Positions 23,597 through 33,795 of a stretch of 64,000 nt of DNA are shown piece after piece (position 1 is the stretch's first letter; the number at the start of each line of letters is the position of its first letter). Under the pieces are notes generated by a model that did no database searches, had not been told where the DNA came from, and was given only the letters and a program-made list of their open reading frames with translations. The stretch comes from Amborella trichopoda. Lineage: Eukaryota > Streptophyta > Magnoliopsida > Amborellales > Amborellaceae. The translations under genes were made by a program, and so were the position numbers. Location: NCBI RefSeq assembly GCF_000471905.2, contig NW_006494719.1:1004293-1068292 (forward strand). Reading direction: 5' to 3'.

Positions 23597-24619
23597 TGTT
23601 TATGATGCAAATCTGATAGATCTGGTGGTGAAGATCTCTCAGATTTATCACCTTAAACTTGTGAAAATACAAGAAAATAAAGTGGTAAAGAAAGTGGGAC
23701 AAATCGAATTCAGAACTGAAGCCAGATCTTCCCGAAAACGAGCAGATCCACTCTTAGATCTGTGGCAGTGCTAGCATGATCCAAGACAATACAAACTACG
23801 ATTTTTAAGAAAAACTGATCCAAATAAGGCCATAATGAAATGAAAGTATTAATAGGAAGTAAAAGAAAGAGAGATAAATGATACCAAACAGGGCCGGATG
23901 GCTCGAGACTCCCGAGCCCTTGAGGGCTAGCCCGTATCAGGACCAGTCCTCTTTGCCTCTCTTATCCAAATGTTGGTCATCAAGTCTTGATTGAATAGGG
24001 TGGTTGTGCCTTGGAAATGACTTAGAACTAGGGTTCTCATGCTTAGGTTAGGTTAGGGTTTTCTCTCTGAGTTTTCTCTAAGATTTATATCTTTTGCAGC
24101 TCTCTAGGGTTTCTAATCTCTATCCCCCATCAAATGACTAAGAAAAGTGACCTTACAGGGGTCAACATCCGATAGGGAGGATATACTCACATCCATAAAA
24201 CAAAAAACGAATTTTGAGGGTCACAGATCTAGGCGACACTGGTAGTGTCACCCAAATCTTGGCGATACTGAGCATGTCGCTTAGTCCAGGCTTGGCGACA
24301 CTGCTAGTGTCGCCCAAGTAAAAAATTGTCAAATTGAAATATTTTTTTTAAGTGCATTCTTCAGCCTCTTGTGAAGCTACTAGAAAAAATTTGGGTAAAA
24401 AAGGATTTTATTACTATTTGTAATGATATTTTTGGTAAAACAGGGCATTTACAAAAATCTGGGTCAAAATAAGGTTTCTGTAGGGTTCTAGATAGGCAAA
24501 CTGGTTCTAGGTCGCAAGGTAGGTTGTGTGAACTATGGATTTGGGTTTAATAGGCTAATTGTGGTCCTAAGGGTTCAAGAAACCATAGAATTTGCCAGTT
24601 TTAAAATGGGGTGTCTACA
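23597..24619 (-). repeat. Element E: 3' LTR
   Basis: 1023 bp with TG...CA ends. It shares with the other copy AAACTTGTGAAAATACAAG, GCTCTCTAGGGTTTCTAATC and AAAACAGGGCATTTAC. It carries three dyads near 24232-24314, one perfect. Confidence 0.9.
24232..24314. repeat. Three GC-rich dyads in the E 3' LTR
   Basis: Unit 1: GGCGACACT, 3 bases, AGTGTCACC (24232-24252). Unit 2: GGCGATACT ... ATGTCGC (24261-24280). Unit 3: GGCGACACT (24294-24302), GCT, AGTGTCGCC (24306-24314), with perfect 9-bp arms. The other LTR has a more decayed GGGCGAC...GTGTCTCCC at 32576-32596. Confidence 0.85.
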
Positions 24620-24645
24620 GTTGCCCCTCTTTGGCACTCCCTGTC
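24620..24645 (-). other. Element E: polypurine tract
   Basis: On the minus strand GTGCCAAAGAGGGGCAAC directly before the LTR start TGTAGACACC. The same tract precedes the LTR of element D (50546-50564). Confidence 0.8.
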
Positions 24646-27300
24646 CTTCAGGGGACAGATGAGTGGCAAAGAAGTGGACACCTTGGTGTTCCCTATCCTT
24701 CGAGGGGCAGGTGAACATCAAATATTTTTTGCTGAAGTCACATGGTCAGAGGGCACACCAACTATCCCTCCAAGTCATTGTGCTCACCAAGCTCACCCAC
24801 TTAGGGCATTTTTCCTCCTAGGGTTTTTCGACGTGAGATGTCGGTGAGTTACAAAAGTTTGAAACTTGAGTTGGATTTTCTAGCCATGCTACTTAACTTT
24901 AGGGGTTTGCAGTTTGACATTTTTTTAATCTCCTTAGGGTTTCCTAAGGCTGTCTATAGGAAAAGGCTTTCTATAGGAAAAGACTTGTCTGGCCAAATCC
25001 GAAAAGAGAGACGAGAAGGCAACGCGGTAATCGTGGCAACACGATGATCAACATATACTGGTGTACAAGCTCCTTTTGTTTCAAAAGTCGTTTTAGAAAT
25101 TTTGAAAGTAGGGGAAGATTTGAATAGAACTTGTAGCAGGGACAGGTTACGATTTTAACAAAGAAATTAAAGTTTATGAAAACACAAGACATATGGTGAA
25201 AATTTTAAAAAGAGAAAGATATTTAGAAAAACAAGGTTGGTTAGCAGTTATTGCTACTACAACCATAAAGACCTCTAAGCAGTTTAATGTCATGCAGCTA
25301 TGGACAATGTAGTCGACAGTTAATACTCATACGACCGTGGAGTTTTTATTACTTTTTTTTTGCTGCCCCCGTTGGGGGGTGGTTTATTTTAATGTAGGTC
25401 TTACATTTTAACCACTTGCGACCCCTTTGGTGGACCCTATGTGAGCGTATGAGGTCCTTGCTTGACTCTTGGGGACGAGGAATTATCAAGTAGATCTTTA
25501 TCTTCCAACCTCAGCTCTTGTATTGCAATTCAAAGGAGGGTGTTTCGAGCGAAACAGAGTCTTGAAAGTATAGAAAACATCCCTGGATGTTCAGAATCTC
25601 TTTGGGTTTCCAATTTTATTCCTCCACCACCACCTTTCAAAGTTTCAGATGATCTAGGTCCTTAACAATATTTTGTCAGGCTAATGCTTATTGATTTTTC
25701 TTTTAATACCACTTTGACTCAGGGGAGGAAAAGAAGATGTTTAGAGAGCAAAGACTTTGGACATTAGAAGGAAGGAGAGAACTTCTTCTCTTTTTTGTCA
25801 CCCCAGGGTCCCTTTCTGGTGTTCAGCCTGGTAGCCTTTTTTTCAACGCTTGGGGTTCCTTTCAGATTTTTCAGCCCAGTGGATTTTTATTTTATTTTTG
25901 GTTTTTTTATCGCTCCGGGGTCCCTTTCGGGTGTTCAGTTCGGTATCCTTTTTTCCAACCCATGGGGTTCCTTTTGGATTTTCAGCCCAGCAGAGGACTT
26001 TTATTTTTATTTCCTTTTATTTTGAAGAAGAGAACAATGAAAAAGGAAGAGGAGGAGGAAGAAGAGTCAAAGGTGCCCTTTTTTTTTTTAGCAATTCTCC
26101 TTAAGATCATGTAAGAATTCAATCATCTTTCACCCCTCCATGTGGCAGGGAGGTTCTAATATCGGTCTTTCTCTGATTTCCCTCGACCCAGGTTGGCATC
26201 CAAAATCTCTTTGACAATGGTTGTTGAATTTCCATTGAACTTTTCCTTTAAACTGCTCCACTTGAACCTTGATTTTGGGACAAAAAATCACTCTCAGTTT
26301 CCAAATCCCGTAATCTTTTGTATGGACAGATAGGCTCATCAGGGTTTTCCCTTTAATGAAGTACTTTATGTTACACATTAGGCGTTAATGCCTTTTGAAG
26401 TTTGAGACATGAATGCCTCATTTGGTTATTTGCAGGGGGTGAGTGATCACCCAACTCCTTTTCGGTAATATTTTTCATTGCAAATTTCGAATTGTTTTTT
26501 GGAGGTTAACTCCGTAGTAGACTCCTTTTCAGTGCTTGAGCTTAGGTGAGACTCTCACACCAAAGGAGTGATTGAGTTAGTATTAGAAGATCTTCGGGCA
26601 TGTTGGGTGCCAACGAAGAATGGTTCAATCCTACTACTTGCCCCTATTGTATCCTCTTCAAGAGAGGAGTTTGCCCCTATTGAATATTTTGATGGGGTTG
26701 CCCCTATAGAGCTTTTTATTCCATTAAAAACTTGTTCTTTACATGATGAATTCTCTTGATATGGTGGTGCTCCGGTTATTGGAACTCATTTCGTTGATAA
26801 CTTTTAGAGAGCCTTCCTCTTGAGTAGGTAACATGGTCGGATTTTCAATATCCAATTCTTGATCCCATATTGGTGGATCATTCAAGAAATCTTGTGAAGG
26901 TGGCCCAAGTGGGCCCCTTAAAATTTCCAAAGGTTCGACCTCTTTAGATATTTGAGGTGTTGGCCCCTTATTTAGAAGCATAATGGGAGACTTTGGGGTG
27001 TTGACCCCTTTGCTTTGAAGATGATCCCTTCTCGTTGATCTGGATCACATCAATTTCTAACACATCATCCTCATCATAGTGATCCCACTTAGTTGGGTCG
27101 TCAAGGTTTTGAGGTGAAGGGCTTCCTTTTAGCACTTGCTCATTTATCCCCTCATGAGTTATTGTCCCAAAAATATGATTTTTTTGCCATCATAGGCTTG
27201 GGAATCCATAGCTTCAAAAACTTGGTTGAGCTTTTGCTCGAGTTCATATTGCTCTTGCGAGTTTGATTCGTTACCACACACGTATGAACCATTTATTGTA
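24646..27300 (-). mobile_element. Element E: 3' untranslated part, no pol recognised
   Basis: Between gag and the 3' LTR. 24640-25220 matches the 3' region of D (49980-50545) on the opposite strand. The rest has repeated 'gggttcctttcggat/gtgttcagcc' segments (25800-26000) and proline/acid-rich short frames near 26740-26980. No protease, reverse transcriptase, RNase H or integrase motif seen on either strand. Confidence 0.55.
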
Positions 27301-29900
27301 TTAACTTGAAAGTACGGGTTGAAGGGTTCATATGCCCTAGTGTGACTCTTAATGATGGGGATTTCTTATGCCACTTTTTGGAGTATATCTTGGAGTGGAA
27401 TTCCATATGCGATACCCCTTTCTTTTCCCCTTTCTTCAGTTATGAGCTTGGAGCTAAGATCATCCTCACTGCTTTGATCTTGAGTATCCTTAGGCATTAA
27501 GTCTTGGGTGAGGTTATGCTCGTTTTGTTCTTCATCTACTAGACTTTCCACTTGATTTCCTCTTGTGCTCCAAGGCCTTTGTGGATGTTCTTCGGGTTTG
27601 GGCTCAGCTTGTGATTCTCCTGAGTTAATCAGGTTGACATCAGTATTCTTTGTTGAAATATCTAGAGTTTCTGATTCTTCTTTGCCATCAACATCTTTTA
27701 ACACTTATCATGTTGTTATTGATGAGATCTTGAACTTTATGTCTTAATGCTCGACATTCCTTAGTGCTATGGGCATAGTTTTGATGCTAATCGCACCATT
27801 GAGATGTATCTCTTCCATCCAAATGAGTAATTTTTGTTACTGACGGTAATTCTATGAGTCTTGCCTTAAGCAACTTATTCATGACATCGATCATAGGCTC
27901 ATCAATGAGCATGAATTCCCTTGGTGTGGAAGTCTGCATTCTCCATGTGGTAGAATGAATTTTAGTCGTTCCTTGTGAATGGTTTGCAGAAGGGTTGCTT
28001 TTTCTTGATCATGGTCACCTCTCCTTCTTGAGAGGGTTTTTCGACTGTGGCTTTATCTTCCTTGGCTCGCTTATATCGTGATACTCTTTTAAGCATAACA
28101 TCAAATGAATAAGGGACTGTCCCCATAGTAAGAGCGTGACATATTATGGAGTCATGTTCTCTAATGCCAAGCTTACCTTCACAGCTTCAGGGAGTGGAGT
28201 TTTAGTGACTCGCATAGTGGTCTCTTTAAATCTAGTTATAAATAGGGAAGAAGACTTGCCCAACTTCTGTCAGGTGGAAGTTAATTCATCAAGGGTGACG
28301 GGTCTTGGCCTTCCTCTGCTATAGCGGGAGGAAAATTGTCTGAAAATTTCGTCAGTAGTTGTTTAAGGGTAATCCTTCATAAATCTTTGGTGCCACATCA
28401 ATCGTTCTTCTGATAAGTTATGCGAGAACATCACCTTAAGTTGGTTGGGTCAGTCTCTCAGTGTGTGGACCATCAATATGTAGGCATTGATGTGTGCCTC
28501 AGGATCCTCTTTCCTTGAAAATATGTTTATGAACTGTGGCATCACAAACCCCACTGGTAGATCTTCTAGGTATCCTAGAATTTTTTGTACATACGCTTTT
28601 GGAGTTGAGAAATCCCATTTTCCCATTTTCTCTAAAGAGTCTTAGAGGTATTTCATACGAGCGATTTGAGCCTTCGTTATAGCCGTGAGCTGCCTTGGTT
28701 ATATGGTCTGTTGAGCCAGAGTTTGTGGTATGTGGCTCGTATAAACTGGCTGTTGGGCCTATGTAGTGGGGTTGCCCCAAGTACTGAGACTGAGGAATGT
28801 GTTGAACTTGATGTACCGGCTGTCGGCTAGTAGGCTCACCCAAGTTGAATTGGGTCAGAGCATACCCATTACTCGGAGGTTGCCCAACTTGGCCATGCAA
28901 GGAGACCGGCAGGATACGATTACTGCTTAACTGGGATGAACGACTCAAGCTGCTAATGACTAGACCTTTGACCTTGGGAGGCTAGGTCTACCTGATCCTG
29001 GCCTTTGTTGGGTGATCTATCCTTGGGGTTAGGTCATTCTCTTGCCCTAGCACTGAGCTGAAAGAGTGAAGGAATGCCATAACTACTACCAAGGGAAGTC
29101 TGCCCTCTAGGTAGTCTTGGGCTCGAGTGATGATTAGAACTAGACCCCTAGCCCATAGTGGGTTGGATTGGCACGCTAACAGCCCTAGGATTATCCTTGT
29201 TTGAGCTAAAATGTTGGACTTGGCCTATGGCTTGAGCTTCTGTCCTGACTTTCCTGGATTAAGTGCTCTGGATGGTGTATCCTCTATTGAGGAGGTCTTG
29301 AAAGTAAGCATGCACTTTAGGATTATCATTATATCGAGTTAAGTTAAAACCCTGATCTCTACTGGTGATGGGTTCTTTGGGTAGACTTTCTCTAGTTGTA
29401 TGTGAACCTACCAGTCTACTAACTGGTTGATTGCCAAGACTAAAATGTTGAGCTGCTAATTAACCATCGGGGTTTACACAGTTGAGATCGACTGACTCAG
29501 AGATTTGGGTCGGGGCCTTATTCTTGTTGTGTTGACTGGATTTGAGGTTAAACCCTATGTCTTGGAGAATTGCCCCCGGCCTGACCCCTTGTCTACTCAA
29601 GGTGTTACGGACCTTACCAACCTGTTGGCTCGTGACTTATAAAGGGTGGCCTTGAAGGCGGCTTGGACGACTAAGTTTGGTTCCATACAGGTCGAGAGTC
29701 GGTTCACTGACACGAGTGCTATGGATGATTTGTGAGGGAGCACTGTGACGGTGCCTCTCGGACTGACTAGGTTCTCTGGATCTAGACTGAGCTAGGAACA
29801 TAGGGATGGACCTTGCTCTACTATGATGATTCCTAGACTCGGTGAGATCTAGACTCGACGCCCCATGGTAGACCAAGTTTGACTCTAAGAGCAAAACCCT
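27300..29900 (-). mobile_element. Element E: gag-like region (fossil)
   Basis: Minus-strand coding remains. A capsid-like (Retrotrans_gag) stretch lies at about 28120-28500, with a 'W..RF' and 'FxxRY' spacing typical of plant Ty3 gag. A zinc-finger-like C/H-rich segment lies near 27730-27800 with 'HSTKECRALRHKVQDL', known from Tat-lineage gag proteins. Upstream parts are Gln/Pro/Ser-rich (28499-28948 and 29637-29894). Broken, with several breaks. Confidence 0.7.
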
Positions 29901-30490
29901 AGTTAAGATCTAGGCTAGGACTGGACTAGATGCTAGACTCAATGGGTTTTGATTTGAACCCTGAACTAGGTTAATCCTAGTCTAGCTCTAGAGACAACTC
30001 TATGCTTAGACCTATGCTAGAGCCTAGACTAAGATCTAGACTAGATAGGTACGTGTTTCAGCTCAGACCAAGATGGGTCTAGGTTCGGATCTGGTTGTGA
30101 GTTGGGTGCAAGCCTAGGCTTGGACCAAGATGGTTATGAAACTTAGACCGGGTGTGGACCCGGACTGGATCCAGGTTGAGTTGGCACGAGCCCTTGACTG
30201 GGACCAAAAAGGGGCCCAGGTTCGGACCAAGGCGGAACTTGGTTCAGACCTAGGCTAGGCTCGGTATAAGCCCAGACTTGGACCCAGAGAGTATTGATGA
30301 TAAGACCGGGTATGGACCTGGACTGGATCAAAGATGAACTAAGAACGAGCCTTTGGCTCTGACCAAGAGGGAGCCTAGATTCAAACCTGGGTGTGAACCT
30401 AGTTCGGACTTGAGCTAGGCTGGGTACAAGCCTGGGCTTCGACCTAGATGGTTCAGCTCAGACCAAAAGAAGGTTCGGACTGAGATCTAA
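29900..30490 (-). repeat. Repeats in the E leader/gag-proximal region
   Basis: Degenerate repeats of 'ctaggcttggacc' and 'gaccgggtgtggacc' type. A larger unit of about 160 bp recurs (30144-30300 against 30302-30430), both with GACCGGGTRTGGACC followed by GGACTGGAT. Confidence 0.7.
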
Positions 30491-31401
30491 GATTAACCAA
30501 CAGAAATAAGCAAGCAAGCACACGAAAACGTTTGACCTAGTATAGTATTATAGGAAGGCTTGGCTTGAGACTGGGCTCCTAACTACTGAAATTCGGCTAG
30601 GCTGATAAAAGTCCTCGCATAGGTCTTGGCCTCCTGTTATAGGATGTTCACCAGGACCTATTATACGTGGAGTTTCTTGGAGGCAAAGGATTACGGAGGG
30701 GCACTCACAGTTAACATTACGCGAATCCCAACCCCCTCAACTCTCAAAGCTAAGTTCCCCTCACGTCGTTAACACGGATTTTGGGGGTTTTCGAAATATT
30801 TGTTTGCTGTTTTCCTAGGCACTCCTGGTACAATGTGTGCTGGAGTGTGTAAAGAAACACGCAAATAAAATAAAGTCAGGAACACAATGCACACAACACA
30901 CGAAAGGAAATAAATGAGCGCTCAGCACTGATCGTGTTTACGATGCACGCTTCGAGGTGAAACTCGCTCGAACCACATTATAGATGAAGAGGTAAACAAC
31001 CCCCCAAGAAGGTAAAATCAGAACAATGAGACCAGGCAAGGTCCGTGCTAAGTCGAGCATGGCCCGAGTCGAGGGTGACTCGAACAGGACACGGTTCATG
31101 GAGGGTGCAAGCAACCCTCAATGTATTTTTATTTTTATTTTTGAATTTTTTATCTTTTATCTTTGATGAAGAACAGTTAAACTAAGCACTGTAAATGCAG
31201 GGAAAGCATGTTAATTCAAGCAAAATTAGAACACGAAAATAAAATAAAAAGAGACAGGAGCAAATCAGATCTATCTACAGCAGAATATTCTTTTTGTACT
31301 TTTAAAAAATTTATTTTAAGTACAAACTTGGTCAAAAGGTAGCCAAAAGTCCCTGGAATGGGCCTGTGGGGTCCCAAAAATTTTCTGGGACACTTGCAGT
31401 T

Positions 31402-31745
31402 GGGCGACACGGGTGGTGTTGCCCTTGCAGAGTGGGCGACATTGCTAGTGTCGCCCAAAAAATTATTATTTTTTAATATTTTTTCTCTTGTCGAAATTGA
31501 TGAAATAAGCCACGTTAAACTTGGAAGAAGCAAAAAAAATTTTTTTTTATGATAAAATAAATTAAAACAGAGTAAAGCAAAACAACGCAGATGGAACAGT
31601 AAAATATTTTTTTGGTATTTTTAAAAATTTTATTGTGCTCCAAAAGTTTGTAGAAATTTACAAAATAGATCCCAGAACAGATCTAAAAAAATTCAAAATA
31701 TTATAAAACTTTTGAATTTTGGGCGACACGGCGAGGGTTGCCCAG
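31402..31745. repeat. GC-rich dyads in the E leader
   Basis: GGGCGACAC (31402-31410) faces GTGTTGCCC (31416-31424). GGGCGACATT (31434-31443) faces AGTGTCGCCC (31447-31456), with one mismatch in 10-bp arms. GGGCGACAC (31721-31729) faces GGTTGCCC (31736-31743). These are the same motif as the LTR dyads of E, here between primer-binding site and gag. Confidence 0.85.
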
Positions 31746-31876
31746 AAAAATCAGGGTTTTGCAACACTGAAACCTTGGATCCTGGTTACTACCGACTTCT
31801 GGGACTTTTTGTGATTGTAAAAAGTGAAAAATGATGATTAAAAATTGTATTTTGGAGCTTGGATCAAGCTTGAAAT

Positions 31877-31896
31877 GCCCCACGGTGGGCGCCAAA
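31877..31896 (-). other. Element E: primer-binding site
   Basis: On the minus strand TTTGGCGCCCACCGTGGGGC, directly inside the 5' LTR. This is a sequence I know from many plant Tat-lineage elements. It fixes the orientation of E. Confidence 0.85.
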
Positions 31897-31897
31897 C

Positions 31898-32849
31898 TGT
31901 TTATGATACAAATCTGACAGATTTGGTGGTGAAGATCTCGGATATGTCACCTTAAACTTGTGAAAATACAAGAAAATAAAGTGGTAAAGAGAGCAGAACA
32001 AATTGAATTCGGATCTGAGGCTAGATCTGCCGGGAAATGAGTAGATCTACTCTCATATCTGTGGCAGCACCTGGATGATCCAAGATAACAAAATGCAATT
32101 TTTAAAGAAAACTGATCCAAATAAGGCAAAAATGAAATGAAAGCAGTAATAGGAATTAAAAGAAAGAGAGATAAATGATACCAAACCGGGCAAGATGGCC
32201 CTAGACTCTTGAGCCCTTGAGGGCTTGCTCGTATCAGGAGACCAGTCCTCTTTGCCTCTCTTATCCAGATGTCGGCCAGCAAGTCTTGATTGAATAGGGT
32301 GGTTGTTCCCTGGATATGGATTAGAACTAGGGTTCTCAGGTTTAGGTTAGGTTAGGGTTTTCTCTCTGAGTTTTTCTCTAAGATTTCTATCTTTTGCAGC
32401 TCTCTAGGGTTTCTAATCTCTAGCCCCCATCAAATGACCACGAGAAGAGGCCTTAGAGGGGTCAACATCTGCTAGGGAGGATATATTCACATAAAAAATG
32501 CATCCCCATAAAAAAAAAACGAATTTTGATGGTCGCCGAGTAGCGTGTAGCGTGTAGCGTGTCCCAGTACAGGCTGGGCGACCTGGTCGTGTCTCCCAAG
32601 TAAAAATTATCAAAATTGAAATTTTTTTTTTTCAAGTGTGTTCCTCAATCTCATGTAAAGCTACTAGAAAAAATTTGGGTCAAAAAGGAATTTTTTACTA
32701 TTTTTAAGATTTTTTTGGTAAAACAGGGCATTTACATAAATCTGGGTCAAAACAGGGTTTTTGTGGGGTGTCTGGATAGGCAAACTGGTTCTGGGTCTCA
32801 AGGTAGGTTGTGTGAATTATGGATTTGAGTTTAAAATGGGGTGTCCACA
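31898..32849 (-). repeat. Element E: 5' LTR
   Basis: 952 bp, TG...CA ends, about 70 bp shorter than the other copy. It contains a small tandem run of TAGCGTG at about 32541-32560 where the 3' LTR has its first dyads. It ends at the AGTAT target duplication. Confidence 0.9.
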
Positions 32850-32851
32850 AG

Positions 32852-32860
32852 TATAAAAAG
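32852..32860 (+). promoter_or_regulatory. TATA box of the antisense PMD gene of B
   Basis: TATAAAAAG, in the same place relative to the gene as TATATAA on the minus strand at 44501-44507 in A; both are followed by a similar leader ('gggtaaaac' / 'gggtaaaaa'). The AGTAT target of element E overlaps its first three bases. Confidence 0.6.
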
Positions 32861-33629
32861 GTGGAAAACTCCATTATACTATTTTACCGAAGGGTAAAAC
32901 AGTTAAAGAGTTTCTAGAGAGAGAGAGAGAGCTTGAGCCTTTGGCAAGAGACTTTCGGTGAGAGTTTTCAGGCCAAGTTTGCAGCAGACAGGCTTTCAAG
33001 AGTTTTTCAAGTGAGCTTGTGCAGGTCGTGAGCTTCGTACTGTGCTTGTGAATTCTTTGGGACAATGCCAAGGCTTTCTGAGGGGGAAACATGGCTTCTC
33101 AGTGCCTTAGCAAGATTTGCAGTGGTGCTTCTGCCGAGGTTTCAGGTGTTTTTGGATAGTCCCCTAGCTGAAGGGGAGGTTGCAGAGAAGTTAGGGGAGC
33201 TATCGGTCCTCTGGTTTCTAGAAGAGAAGGAGGAGCAGCAGTGGGCTCACCGAAAGCTCAATGGAATTCCGGTGAGTTCGTGGCAAGCTGCTGAAGTGCG
33301 AAAACAGGGAGAAGGGAGACCTGCAGGGCCACAGGAGAATTCCGGTGAGTTCGGTGATTTTTACGATTCTCCCAGCTATTGGCAAGGGGAAAGAACGGGG
33401 TCAGAGGGGGGTTTCCGACGAGCAGAGGGAGTTTCCTGTGAAAACCTGAAGGGTTGTGAGACCGTAATGGTCGAAGAGACAAAGGGTCATGGGAGGCTGA
33501 TCATCACCGTCCACACGTGCAGTGATAGGCCACGTCGCGATTGTCAAGCGGCAGGCTCAAATTTCAAGGGACATGGTACATTGCATGTGCATAGCTGGAG
33601 CGCAGGCGGCATCAAGTTCTTCACTTCAG

Positions 33630-33795
33630 CAGACGACGATAGCCCATGGTCACGAGACGACGATAGCACTGCCTTCTATGCATGGCGATACCATCTCAAT
33701 AGGCAGACGGTGATAGCTCCTTAGCCGCGAGATGGCGATAGTCCCTTAGTCATGAGACGACGATACACCTGCCTTCTGCACATGATGATACCGTC
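33630..33795 (+). repeat. Half-sites GACGATAG / GATGGCGATAG in the antisense leader of B
   Basis: At least seven copies of GACGATA, GGCGATA or GGTGATAG in 165 bp, e.g. GATGGCGATAG at 33731-33741. They equal one arm plus part of the centre of the LTR dyads of B (GATGGCGAT at 18906). In A the equivalent place (43801-43870) carries AGCGCCAG/AGCACCGGTT instead. Confidence 0.65.

Larger units (their letters stand above)
23597..32849 (-). mobile_element. Element E: Tat-type Ty3/gypsy element with both LTRs and target duplication
   Basis: Minus-oriented element with LTRs at 23597-24619 (3') and 31898-32849 (5'), both with TG...CA ends (TGTAGACACC / TGTGGACACC start, CATAAACA end). AGTAT flanks it on both sides (23592-23596 and 32850-32854). 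The primer-binding site is next to the 5' LTR and the purine tract next to the 3' LTR. It has a gag-like region at about 27.3-29.9 kb. I found no pol domain in the interior, so it was probably a non-autonomous member. Gag is broken, with several breaks. By eye the LTRs agree at very roughly 85-90 %, so it is not recent, yet it is younger than B, into which it inserted. Confidence 0.85.

Noticed and set aside
33065-33724. 219-residue frame as a separate gene
   Set aside because: It lies in the leader of B's antisense gene, has no recognised domain, and the homologous place in A does not keep a matching frame of that length. Kept only as a note under element B.
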